Source: Nostoc sp. UHCC 0870 (GTDB taxonomy: Bacteria; Cyanobacteriota; Cyanobacteriia; Cyanobacteriales; Nostocaceae). Taken from it: a DNA stretch of 64,000 nt. The DNA is taken from NCBI RefSeq assembly GCF_022063185.1, contig NZ_CP091913.1, positions 3,349,501 to 3,413,500 of the forward strand, written 5' to 3'. Both the position numbers and the translations under genes were made by a program. Below, one piece after another: positions 8,508-16,601 of this stretch. Every line of letters starts with the position of its first letter. Within the stretch, counting starts at the first letter, position 1. The notes below the pieces were generated by a model. That model searched no databases. It saw nothing but the letters and a program-made list of their open reading frames with translations, and was not told the origin of the DNA.

Positions 8508-9149
8508 CTAAATTTGCGCTCTTACCCAGTTCCTAAATGACCTGAGTGTTGGACTTCTCCCTATAGTTTGGCTTTGTTCATAGAATTGAGAAATTGCTTC
8601 CACAATTGGCAAGTTGGGAAAAGTTGGACTGATTTCTGACTCAACATACTTGCCATCTTGAAGGATGTTTATTTGGAGTCTGCCTTTTTCATATCGCCAC
8701 AGTTCAGGGACTCTTAAGGCTTCGTAGGCTGCAAGTTGAGTTTTAGAGGTGACATCAACTTCAATAACTAAGTCGGGTGGTGGGTCAACTGTTAGGTCGA
8801 TACGTTCTTTCCCAATCATCCGAGCGTGATTTTTAATATAGAAAGAATCATCAGGCTCTACACCAAAACTCATATCTTCACGTTTAAAGGTTGTTGAGCC
8901 AAAGGATTCACAATCAATTTCTAATTCTTCCAAGAGAATTTTTACCATATCACCAATGATGACTTTGGCTACCTCATGCTTCGGTAATGGCATTCTTATC
9001 TCCAACGTTCCCTGAATGTAAGCCAACCGAGTTGCACGATGGTCGCCTAGTTCGGTGAGAATTGCCTCAAATTCTTGCCAGTTAATATTTTGGAGTATTA
9101 CTCTATGTCCTGGCGGTACACTTAATTGTCTGAATTGAAGTGTTACCAT
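8508..9149 (-). CDS. Uma2 family (PD-(D/E)XK-like) protein, copy 1
   Basis: The 213-residue protein belongs to the Uma2/DUF820 restriction-endonuclease-like fold, greatly expanded in filamentous cyanobacteria and of unknown function. It shows the entry NWQEFEAILTEL, a DDSFYIKNHARM strand, and PPPDLVIEVDVTSKTQLAAYEALRVPELWRYEKGRLQI where the acidic core sits. Its ATG shares one base with the TAA of the upstream Uma2 gene (TAATG), so the two paralogs are translationally coupled. Confidence 0.85.
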   Translation of the reverse strand: MVTLQFRQLSVPPGHRVILQNINWQEFEAILTELGDHRATRLAYIQGTLEIRMPLPKHEVAKVIIGDMVKILLEELEIDCESFGSTTFKREDMSFGVEPDDSFYIKNHARMIGKERIDLTVDPPPDLVIEVDVTSKTQLAAYEALRVPELWRYEKGRLQINILQDGKYVESEISPTFPNLPIVEAISQFYEQSQTIGRSPTLRSFRNWVRAQI

Positions 9150-9766
9150 TAGTAACTTAGGTTATTTCTAATAGTTTGAATAAATTCCTGCACAGCATCA
9201 TATTGGTCAGGCATAGAAATATAATGCAGCAGCAAAGCTGGGTCTAAATCTGGGAAAAATCTACTCCGGTTGACTTCTTCATATTCTCCCTGCTCATTCA
9301 GACAGAATATTTGAATTTGATTAGCTTTCCAGAACCAAACTTCGGGTATTCTCTTGGGCTTGTATAAATCTTTCCTATTAATAGTTCCACTGGTGACGAT
9401 AACTTCAATTACAATGTCGGGTGTTTCTTTATTACTCCCAATGCAGTAAGATTCATCCGGTGTACCAGAAGCATACCCTGGTTCTTCTAAGGTAAAACCA
9501 CCGCGACCGTAGAAGCGGATACCTTTCTCCCTCATATAAGCTTCGAGTAAATAACCGAGAGTTGTTTTCACGTACTCGTGTTTATCTCCAACGGGAGACA
9601 TAATTTCCATTACCCCTGCTAAATAAGTTAGTCTGACTTCTCGGTTATCTTCTAGTTGTGCGGCGATGATTTGGAACTGTTCCCAAGAAACGCCATGAAC
9701 AGTGACTAATTTTTCTTCTGTTGGCTGTTCTAATAATGAGATTGCCATGAGCGATCGCAATTTCAA
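9149..9766 (-). CDS. Uma2 family (PD-(D/E)XK-like) protein, copy 2
   Basis: The 205-residue paralog of the gene that follows it. Family signs are HGVSWEQFQIIAAQLEDN, GRGGFTLEEPGYASGTPDESYCI and TPDIVIEVIVTSGTINRKDLYKPKRIPEVWFWK. The predicted start could also be the ATG eight codons in (MAISLLEQ). First gene of a two-gene coupled Uma2 unit. The two copies are only distantly alike, so this is not a recent duplication. Confidence 0.85.
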   Translation of the reverse strand: MKLRSLMAISLLEQPTEEKLVTVHGVSWEQFQIIAAQLEDNREVRLTYLAGVMEIMSPVGDKHEYVKTTLGYLLEAYMREKGIRFYGRGGFTLEEPGYASGTPDESYCIGSNKETPDIVIEVIVTSGTINRKDLYKPKRIPEVWFWKANQIQIFCLNEQGEYEEVNRSRFFPDLDPALLLHYISMPDQYDAVQEFIQTIRNNLSY

Positions 9767-9806
9767 TAAATAATCTGTATATTCTCTAGTCTAGTATTGT
9801 CAACAA

Positions 9807-9875
9807 GAAATTGGAGTGACAATTATTGCCACTCCAAGATTCTGAATGGAAAGAAACAAAGCTGAGAGTGAACGA
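9807..9875. repeat. Degenerate copy of the EF-G gene tail and terminator
   Basis: The stretch 9807-9847 matches the EF-G terminator region at 10604-10644, including an 8-bp stem (TTGGAGTG/CACTCCAA here, TTGGAGCG/CGCTCCAA there, a compensated base change). Directly joined to it, 9847-9875 matches 25 of 29 bases of EF-G coding sequence at about 10750-10778. The ~100 bases between these two blocks in the EF-G copy are missing here. It is a remnant with an internal deletion. Confidence 0.7.
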
Positions 9876-9880
9876 TAAAA

Positions 9881-9906
9881 TAATGTATAATGTGATGTAT
9901 ACATTA
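9881..9906. promoter_or_regulatory. Palindromic operator candidate of the toxin-antitoxin pair
   Basis: TAATGTATA at 9881-9889 and TATACATTA at 9898-9906 are perfect 9-bp inverted arms with an 8-base spacer. The site ends 13 bases before the GTG start of the antitoxin gene and contains TATAAT (9886-9891), so a repressor bound here would cover the promoter. Ribbon-helix-helix antitoxins typically autoregulate through such sites. Confidence 0.7.
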
Positions 9907-9919
9907 ATATATTTAAACA

Positions 9920-10177
9920 GTGTCGAGTAAAATTCGTAAGCAGATTTATATTGAGCCGCGTCAAGAGCATCTGCTAAAAGCGATCGCACAACAGGCGGGT
10001 GTCAGTGAAGCAGAAATTATTCGCCAAGCAATTGACCTACATTTGGGCAAAATAACTCCACCGCCAACAAATACCGCAGTTTGGGAAGCAGAAAGAAAAT
10101 TTATCGAAGATATGAAAACTCGACCTGCTCAACCTAGAGGACGAGACTGGCAGCGTGAAGACCTCTATGAACGGTAG
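9920..10177 (+). CDS. Ribbon-helix-helix (CopG-like) antitoxin
   Basis: The 85-residue protein has an N-terminal ribbon-helix-helix: strand RKQIYIEPRQEHLLKAI, helix AQQAGVSEAEIIRQAIDLHL. The C-terminal tail is charged (FIEDMKTRPAQPRGRDWQRED) and probably binds the PIN toxin. Start is GTG 9920, preceded by the palindrome at 9881-9906. It overlaps the toxin gene by 11 bases, the normal coupling of such pairs. Confidence 0.85.
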   Translation: MSSKIRKQIYIEPRQEHLLKAIAQQAGVSEAEIIRQAIDLHLGKITPPPTNTAVWEAERKFIEDMKTRPAQPRGRDWQREDLYER

Positions 10178-10598
10178 AGTGTTAATTGATACGAATATTT
10201 TGGTTTATATTTACGATCCACTAGATAGTACAAAACAAGAAAAGGCGATCGCAGTTACTGACCACTTGATTCGTTCGGGTAAAGCTGTAATTAGTACCCA
10301 GGTAATGGGAGAGTTTTTCATGGCAACAACCCGTACTCGAAGGTTACTTTTGACTCCTGCTGAGGCACTGGAGCGAATGCGTAACTATTTAGCTGCTTGT
10401 CATGTTGTTGATATTACACGACTCATCACCTTAGAAGCGATTCGTGGTGTAGAAACTCATCATTTTCAGTTTTGGGACGCGCAAATTTGGGCGACAGCGC
10501 GACTTAATCAAATTGAAGAAATTTACAGTGAGGATTTCGCATCCGGTTCTATGGTTGAGGGCGTGAGGTTTACCAATCCTTTTCAGGGCGGGTTTTGA
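10167..10598 (+). CDS. PIN-domain toxin (VapC-like ribonuclease)
   Basis: The protein (143 residues from ATG 10167; a GTG four codons earlier is also possible) is a PIN-domain ribonuclease. The first acidic residue is in VLIDTNILVYIYDP, further ones are in STQVMGEFFM (Glu) and HFQFWDAQIWATA (Asp), and the end IYSEDFASG holds the last. It would cleave RNA unless held by the ribbon-helix-helix antitoxin encoded just upstream. The module sits between a Uma2 pair and EF-G, framed by duplicated EF-G tail sequence. Confidence 0.88.
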   Translation: MNGRVLIDTNILVYIYDPLDSTKQEKAIAVTDHLIRSGKAVISTQVMGEFFMATTRTRRLLLTPAEALERMRNYLAACHVVDITRLITLEAIRGVETHHFQFWDAQIWATARLNQIEEIYSEDFASGSMVEGVRFTNPFQGGF

Positions 10599-10603
10599 CA
10601 AAA

Positions 10604-10640
10604 GAAATTGGAGCGATAAAAATTACCGCTCCAAGATTCT
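10604..10640 (-). terminator. Rho-independent terminator of the EF-G paralog gene
   Basis: On the minus strand TTGGAGCG and CGCTCCAA form an 8-bp stem around an 11-base loop, followed by TTTCTTTT. It lies ~35 bases behind the EF-G stop codon. A copy with a compensated stem change occurs at 9811-9837, on the far side of the toxin-antitoxin genes. Confidence 0.75.
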
Positions 10641-10669
10641 GAATAGAGGAGAAATTTTTGAACTTAAGA

Positions 10670-12700
10670 CTACTTGCTGTTACCATTGCTAGCAAGCAGA
10701 CGTTCAGCCAGCTTTTCTGGTACTTCTTGCAGGTGGTCATATTCCCAGTGGAAAGAACCAACGCCGAGAGTGAGCGATCGCAGCTCTACAATAAAGTCTT
10801 GCATCTCGGCTTGTGGTAAGTAAGCAGAAATATTATCCCAACCTTGCCAGTCGTTTCTACCTTCATAGCCCAAAATCTGACCCCTACGACCACTCAGCAA
10901 TTGCAGCACCTTGGAGGTAAATTCGCTGGGTGTGGTTACTTGTAACCGCAAAATTGGTTCTAGGAGGGTGGGTTGCGCCTGGGGTACTCCTGTTTGCATG
11001 GCTAACCGCGCCGCTTGCTTAAAGGCTTGTTCGGAACTATCAACGTTGTGATATGAACCATTGGTTAATGTCACCGCCACATCTACAATTGGGAAACCTA
11101 AAGGCCCGTGGGTGAGGAATTCCCGCACTCCCATTTCTACGCCGGGAATGTATTGTTTGGGAACTACACCACCAACGATAGTTTCCTTGAAATTAAAGCC
11201 TTCCCCACGGGGTAACGGTTTAATATCTAGGAAAACATCCCCAAATTGCCCATGACCGCCGCTTTGATGCTTGTAGCGTCCATGTACTGAGTTTACAGAT
11301 TTGCGAATGGTCTCTTTATAAGGGACTTGTGGTAGGTGGGTAGACATGGGTAAGTTATATTTGCGTCGCAGTCTATCTAAGGCGACTTGCAAATGAATTT
11401 CACCTTGTCCCCACAGAATCACTTCGTGGGTGTCACCGTGCTGTTCCCAAGTTAAAGAGGGGTCTTCTTCTAATAACTTAGTAATAGCAGCACTCAATTT
11501 CACTTCATCGTTGCGCTTTTCTGGGGTAATCGCCAGGGCATACACTGGTTCTAGTGGGTCAGGTTTGGGTAATGTTAACGCCTGTTCTGTAGAGATGATA
11601 TCCCCGGTTTTAATCCCTTCCAATCGGCTCAAGGCCACAATTTCACCAGCCGTAACTTCATTGACTGACTGCTGTTGTTGTCCCATGAGGCGATAAATAC
11701 CGCCAGTCCGTACACCGTTGAGAACAATCCCATCGGTTAATTTACCTTGCCAAATCCGCACGAGGGAGAGTTTACCTCCTTGGGGAGTGTAATAGGTTTT
11801 CAAAACCTGGGCTATGGGTGTATTGCTGGGTTTATTCCCTTGAAGGCGGCGTTCTGCGGTGGCTTCTGGTGCTGGTGCTTCCCGTAGCAGTGCATCTAAT
11901 AGGGGTCTTACACCATAATCTTGTTCGGCTACGCCAAAGAAGACGGGGACTACCAAATCTGCCCCTAATTCCATTTTTAAATCTGTGAGAATTTCTTCTT
12001 GGGGTGGTTCGATATCTTCTAAAAGTTCTTCGAGTAAATGATCATCAAAATTGGCTAAAGCTTCGAGCATTTCGGCTCTGGCTGTATGTTCTTCTGCTTT
12101 TAAATTTTCGGGAAAAGGAATGGGGTCAGCTGGTGCGCCTGGATGATATTGATAGGCTTGTTCGCTCACCATGTCGATAAAGCCTGTTAGCTGTTCCCCT
12201 TGCATGATGGGGTATTGATGGGCTACTAATGGACGGCTAGAAACCGCTTTGAGGGCGTGTAATGTTTCTAGGACGTGGATATTCGCCCGATCCATTTTAT
12301 TAACAAAGACAAGATGGGGAATTTCCCAATCGTCTAGGAATTTAAATAGAGGCGCAAGGGTGAGGACTCGTTCACGGATAGGTTCGCAGATGACAATGGC
12401 TGCATCAACCCCGATTAAAGCGTTATAAGTCTCTTGAGCAAATTCTATACTGCCTGGACAGTCAATAAAAGTAAAACGAGTGTCATTATACTCTGCGCTA
12501 GCGGCACTAACTTCTACACTCATCTGGCGATCGCGTGCTTCTGCTGCACTATCACCGATTGTGTTACCATCCTTAACGCTGCCTTTGCGAGAAATCGCTC
12601 CTGTGACAAATAACAAGCTTTCTAATAATGTTGTTTTTCCACTTAAATAAGGGCCGACAATGGCAACATTCCGCGAACCTGATATGACTTTTTGGCTCAT
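10670..12700 (-). CDS. EF-G-like GTPase (EF-G paralog)
   Basis: The 676-residue protein has the five-domain plan of elongation factor G: P-loop GPYLSGKTT (16-24), G4 motif NKMD (134-137), domain III/IV region with YKETIRKSVNSVHGRYKHQSGGHGQFGDV, and a C-terminal domain ending near LQEVPEKLAERLLA. The G3 motif reads DCPGS (80-84) in place of DTPGH, so the His that activates water in canonical EF-G is Ser. This places it in the EF-G2-like subfamily of uncertain role, not the main translation factor. Stand-alone gene with its own terminator. Confidence 0.9.
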   Translation of the reverse strand: MSQKVISGSRNVAIVGPYLSGKTTLLESLLFVTGAISRKGSVKDGNTIGDSAAEARDRQMSVEVSAASAEYNDTRFTFIDCPGSIEFAQETYNALIGVDAAIVICEPIRERVLTLAPLFKFLDDWEIPHLVFVNKMDRANIHVLETLHALKAVSSRPLVAHQYPIMQGEQLTGFIDMVSEQAYQYHPGAPADPIPFPENLKAEEHTARAEMLEALANFDDHLLEELLEDIEPPQEEILTDLKMELGADLVVPVFFGVAEQDYGVRPLLDALLREAPAPEATAERRLQGNKPSNTPIAQVLKTYYTPQGGKLSLVRIWQGKLTDGIVLNGVRTGGIYRLMGQQQQSVNEVTAGEIVALSRLEGIKTGDIISTEQALTLPKPDPLEPVYALAITPEKRNDEVKLSAAITKLLEEDPSLTWEQHGDTHEVILWGQGEIHLQVALDRLRRKYNLPMSTHLPQVPYKETIRKSVNSVHGRYKHQSGGHGQFGDVFLDIKPLPRGEGFNFKETIVGGVVPKQYIPGVEMGVREFLTHGPLGFPIVDVAVTLTNGSYHNVDSSEQAFKQAARLAMQTGVPQAQPTLLEPILRLQVTTPSEFTSKVLQLLSGRRGQILGYEGRNDWQGWDNISAYLPQAEMQDFIVELRSLTLGVGSFHWEYDHLQEVPEKLAERLLASNGNSK

Positions 12701-12980
12701 AAAACCTCCTTTGCAGTAAGTTTCTCTTACCGCGTAGCCCTGTGTTTTTGAGAGGATGAATAATTACACCCATTGCCGGAGAATTATCCCCCCTTTAACT
12801 TGCAATTATGCTCTCTTTAACTAAAAACAAAAAAAATTGTAGCCTGTTGTAAGATTTACCTTAAGAAAAATTAAGTAAAACTAACTTTAATCCCGAATAG
12901 AAAAGTTTTGTTAAAACCTGATTTTTGACGGAACTTTTTATGAATAACAGTGACATAAATTAGATTGAGTCAATACATCA

Positions 12981-13895
12981 ATGGACGTATATTTCTATAA
13001 TTATCCTATCGTCGGGATGCTGGGTTTAACATTACTATGGGGATGTATGCTGCCAGTCTCAGCTAACTCTCTTACTCCCCAACTTTTCAATATAGCACAG
13101 TCTAGTGTGCCAACAGCAACAAGCTTGCTAAATCAAGGCTTACAAGCAATTCAATCGGGGAGAGTACAAGATGCGATCGCAGCATTTCAAAATGCCACTC
13201 AGTTAGATCCTAACTTAGCCGCAGCCCATTACAATTTAGGTTTAGCACTGCGACAAACTGGACAATTACAACCAGCAGCTAATGCTTTTTATCGCGCTAC
13301 TCAAGCTGATCCTAATTTCTCTCTCGCCTTTGCCAATTTAGGGGGAGCGTTGTTAGAAGGTAATAATTTACAACAGGCGGGTGAATACTTACAACGGGCT
13401 TTACAAATCGACCCCCAGCTAGGTTTTGCTCACTATAACTTAGGATTAGTCAGACAACAGCAACAAAATTGGTCAGGCGCGATCGCATCTTTTCAAAAAG
13501 CGATTGCATATAGTAAAAATGCCCCAGAACCTCACTATCATTTAGGTGTCTGTTATTTACAACAAGGTAAAATTAATCAAGCTCAAGAAGCCTTTGAGCA
13601 AGCCATCAAAATTAATCCTAAATATCCAGATGCTCATTATAATTTAGGCGCAATTTTGTTAAATCAAGGCAAACTGCAAGAAGCTTTAGTTTCATTTAGA
13701 AAATCAGCAGAAGCTAATCCTAATTATCCTAATGCTTATTATGGTGCAGGGTTAGTTTTTATGCAGTTAAATCAGTATGGGGAAGCGGTGAAAGTCTTTA
13801 CCCATGCGAAAAATTTATATAACGCTCAAGGTAATCCTCAATGGGCAAAAAATGCTGAAAGATTGTTGCAGCAAGTACAAAATACAAAACAATAA
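12981..13895 (+). CDS. Secreted tetratricopeptide-repeat protein
   Basis: The 304-residue protein begins with a hydrophobic leader ending in VSAN (about residue 29), then at least six TPR units from ~residue 45 onward, each with the pattern of YNLGLALRQTGQLQPAANAFYRATQADPN. It probably acts outside the cytoplasm as a protein-binding scaffold. The spacer before it (12701-12980) is AT-rich and holds the promoters of this gene and of the divergent EF-G paralog. Confidence 0.85.
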   Translation: MDVYFYNYPIVGMLGLTLLWGCMLPVSANSLTPQLFNIAQSSVPTATSLLNQGLQAIQSGRVQDAIAAFQNATQLDPNLAAAHYNLGLALRQTGQLQPAANAFYRATQADPNFSLAFANLGGALLEGNNLQQAGEYLQRALQIDPQLGFAHYNLGLVRQQQQNWSGAIASFQKAIAYSKNAPEPHYHLGVCYLQQGKINQAQEAFEQAIKINPKYPDAHYNLGAILLNQGKLQEALVSFRKSAEANPNYPNAYYGAGLVFMQLNQYGEAVKVFTHAKNLYNAQGNPQWAKNAERLLQQVQNTKQ

Positions 13896-14094
13896 ATAGT
13901 CAATATCGAACAGTTATTTATGAGATTGTGTGATTTGTATTCGATAATCAATTTTAGAGCTATTAGCTAATAAATGATAACTCTTAAATTATCATTAGTG
14001 CTGAGGCAAAAATAATTAAGATTAGATAAGAATAAACATAAGGCATGAATTGGCTGTGGTGGTCTGCCCTGACCAGATAGAAACGGAAATCTAC

Positions 14095-14640
14095 ATGAAA
14101 AAGCGCGTCAAGAGTCGATTTTTATTTTGCGATCGCTGGCTAGATAGACACGCGATCGTTGGCTATATGGAAGCTTTCCAAGACTTGCTGGTAATTATTT
14201 TGTGTTTAGCTTTATTTGCAGTCATGGTCATACAATTGTGGGGAATATTTATTGCGATTACCCAACAAGTAAACTATAAGCTATTAACAGCCAAAGTCCT
14301 TTTTGTATTAATTTTGGTTGAATTATTTCGGCTCTTAATGGTTTATCTAAAAGAGCATAGCATTTCCGTAGGGGTAGCGGTAGAAGTAGCAATCGTTTCT
14401 GTTCTCCGAGAAGTGGTTGTTCACGGCGTATTAGAAATTTCTTGGATTCAAACTATAGCAATTTGTGGCTTATTATTTATTTTAGGTGGTTTATTAATAG
14501 TTTGTGCTAAGACACCGCACATGGATTGTATGAGTGCTAATACTAAATTTTGTCCAATTAGAGATAAAGAAAAACACAACAAAATAGAATTTAATTATTC
14601 ACAAAAATATGATGATAATCAAACCCGAATTAAAGAATAG
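14095..14640 (+). CDS. PsiE-like membrane protein
   Basis: The protein (181 residues from the ATG at 14095; a TTG at 14050 would add 15) has four hydrophobic helices. The family-like stretch is VLFVLILVELFRLLMVYLKEHSISVGVAVEVAIVSVLREVVVHG, found in phosphate-starvation-inducible PsiE proteins (read in two parts around residues 65-110). The C-terminal ~40 residues are polar and unlike PsiE. Function is unknown. It stands alone, followed by a MITE. Confidence 0.65.
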   Translation: MKKRVKSRFLFCDRWLDRHAIVGYMEAFQDLLVIILCLALFAVMVIQLWGIFIAITQQVNYKLLTAKVLFVLILVELFRLLMVYLKEHSISVGVAVEVAIVSVLREVVVHGVLEISWIQTIAICGLLFILGGLLIVCAKTPHMDCMSANTKFCPIRDKEKHNKIEFNYSQKYDDNQTRIKE

Positions 14641-14735
14641 AGATGTTTTCAACTAATCGCAGTGTTGTACGCATAATCCAACTTTTTACGTTATGTGGAA
14701 AATCTAACGCTAAACCTAACCCCCGTCTCTACTAG

Positions 14736-14941
14736 CTAAGGTGTACACACAAGTCCAACATTTTCACGCTGAACCCTCATCCCGCCTAGAACTTAAGTTC
14801 TAGGCTAATAGCTAAAGTCCACTCAAGTGGACTAAATGAAATTTCTCTTTGAGTCTTCTTTAGAGGACTTACGCTATGAGACTCGGAATTGATTCTGAGG
14901 CGGGATAGATACACTGCGCCAAAACTTGTGTGTACACCTTA
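14736..14941. mobile_element. MITE-like element with 18-bp terminal inverted repeats and 8-bp target duplication
   Basis: TAAGGTGTACACACAAGT (14737-14754) is the exact complement of 14924-14941. The octamer TCTACTAG lies directly outside both ends (14728-14735 and 14942-14949), a clear target-site duplication. No protein is encoded. The inside holds further symmetric parts: ATCCCGCCT/AGGCGGGAT (14779-14787 and 14898-14906), a 20-bp palindrome at 14785-14804 and an 18-bp one at 14816-14833. It is non-autonomous and would need a transposase from elsewhere. Confidence 0.85.
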
Positions 14942-15001
14942 TCTACTAGGGAAAGGGGAAGATGTAAAGGAGATTTACTCTAGCGTTTGCTGATAGCGAA
15001 C

Positions 15002-15180
15002 TTGACACTCTCCGGGCTGAAGCCACGGAGATTCTTAAGACCTCACGGACTTAATATCCTGATTGCTCAGGTTTCCAAACTCACCACGTGTGCTTCGTTG
15101 AGCGTGGTGATACGCCAGTTGCTCTACTTGGGGAGACCCCAAGACCGCACTGGCTCATCTTTTGGACGTTTAGCTGTTAA
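15002..15180 (-). ncRNA. Omega-RNA (reRNA) scaffold of the TnpB element
   Basis: The region just behind the tnpB stop codon folds, on the minus strand, into three stems. GCCAGT/ACTGGC (15149-15154 with 15114-15119) encloses a CTTGGGG/CCCCAAG hairpin (15127-15143). CACCACG/CGTGGTG pairs 15103-15110 with 15081-15088. A final CTCCGTGGCT/AGCCCGGAG hairpin spans 15010-15030. After it comes GTGTCAA, the usual end of an IS605 right end and of the RNA scaffold. The next 20 bases (14982-15001) would be the guide. The RNA overlaps the end of tnpB; its 5' end is not defined. Confidence 0.7.
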
Positions 15181-16520
15181 ATAGCAAGTTTCGCGGAGTC
15201 CCCACGTACTATTCTTAAACCTCTATCCCTAATGGTCTTTGCCGCACCAATGTCAGCGTGTTCGCGATGTCCGCATTCTGTACAAATGAACTTCTCACCA
15301 TCACGATTTGACTTATCGATATGTCCACAGTTTCTGCACTGCTGACTAGAGTGTTTAGGGTTAATTTTAATTACGGCCTTTCCTTGCTTTGCAGCGAGAT
15401 ACTGAATCTTTAAAATTAACTCACTCCAACTTGCATCAGAGATAGCACGATTCAAACCTTTTTTTCTGGATTGCCCATTCTTTAAAAATCTCCCGGTTTT
15501 TTCATCAACTTTGACTTTACAACGCTTCAACATTCCAGATATATTTAAATTCTCTAACGCAATAGCATCAACCTTTCTGGATACTATTTTGTTAGCAACA
15601 TCCCACTGGTAGGCGACTCGTTTATCTGTAATCTTCTTGTAAAAACGTCCTAGTTTACTTGCTGCTTTTTTACGATTTTTACTACCCTTAACTTTTCTGC
15701 TAACTCGTCTTTGTCTAATCTTCAAAGTCCGCCTAGCTTTTTTGTTAGTTGAAAATTTAGGATTATCGATTTGATGCCTATCCGACAAGTGGACAAGTTT
15801 GGTTATTCCCAAATCACAACCAAGAATAGAATTGACTTCATCCAGTGGCTTTGATACGTAATCTGGAACGGCTTTATCTTCAATCCTAATCGAGACATAC
15901 CAACCATCTTGACGCTTGCGAATTGTTGCAGCTTTGATGGTAAATCCTTTTGGTATCAAGCGGGAATTAAAAAAACGCATCCATCCTAACTTGGGAAGAT
16001 AGATTTTATTGCTTTGAATTTTTACACCCATCTGGTAAGTAAAGGATGTAAAATTACTTCGGTTTTTAAACTTTGGAAAACCTCTACCCTCTCCTGACGG
16101 AGACGCTACGCGAACAAAAAAGTTTTTGTAAGCAGTATCTAGACGTTTAACATTTTGCTGTAGCACTGTAGAGTCAATTCGACCAAACCAAGGTCTAGCT
16201 TTCTTTAACTCTGGTAATGCCGTTATTTGGATATCTCCAGCACTACGTCGTGGGTTTTTGAGTTTGCCATCCTTGTCAACTTTGGTATCTTTCCAAGGTT
16301 CTCCACTTGCACCATTCTTGCTCACAAAACAAGTTAGTGGACAGGCTTCTCCTTTTGTCCTGATGTCGCAATATTCACCCTGAAAGAATTGCTGATTATA
16401 TTGGGCTATTCTATCAGCTAGACTCCAGTTGTAAGTGGAGCGCAGCATATCTAGCCATCCATCCATTTCTTTTGACTGAGTAACATTAGGACGCAGCTTG
16501 TAGGCGTAATTTGTTAGCAA
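15177..16520 (-). CDS. tnpB: RNA-guided endonuclease TnpB of an IS200/IS605 element
   Basis: The 447-residue protein has the RuvC triad Asp236 (GCDLGIT), Glu323 (ALENLN) and Asp423 (HADIGAA), and the zinc-ribbon cysteines 395, 398, 413 and 416. All known catalytic positions are present, so it should be active. TTG 16520 is the likely start, with GGGAGGTGA about nine bases upstream. A short segment near residues 137-146 is encoded by a dispersed Nostoc repeat. It is transcribed away from tnpA, as in IS605. Confidence 0.93.
   Translation of the reverse strand: MLTNYAYKLRPNVTQSKEMDGWLDMLRSTYNWSLADRIAQYNQQFFQGEYCDIRTKGEACPLTCFVSKNGASGEPWKDTKVDKDGKLKNPRRSAGDIQITALPELKKARPWFGRIDSTVLQQNVKRLDTAYKNFFVRVASPSGEGRGFPKFKNRSNFTSFTYQMGVKIQSNKIYLPKLGWMRFFNSRLIPKGFTIKAATIRKRQDGWYVSIRIEDKAVPDYVSKPLDEVNSILGCDLGITKLVHLSDRHQIDNPKFSTNKKARRTLKIRQRRVSRKVKGSKNRKKAASKLGRFYKKITDKRVAYQWDVANKIVSRKVDAIALENLNISGMLKRCKVKVDEKTGRFLKNGQSRKKGLNRAISDASWSELILKIQYLAAKQGKAVIKINPKHSSQQCRNCGHIDKSNRDGEKFICTECGHREHADIGAAKTIRDRGLRIVRGDSAKLAI
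16089..16113. repeat. Dispersed Nostoc repeat inside tnpB
   Basis: CTCTCCTGACGGAGACGCTA followed by CGCGA is the reverse complement of the TCGCGTAGCGTCTCC-type repeat seen in variant form at 4061, 17052 and 59996. Here it lies in frame within tnpB and encodes the RVASPSGEGRG segment. Confidence 0.6.
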
Positions 16521-16601
16521 ATACTATCACCTCCCGTTGTTGATTGGCTTGGTCAAATATACACTATATATATACAAAACACAATCAGCGATTATAGAAA
16601 A

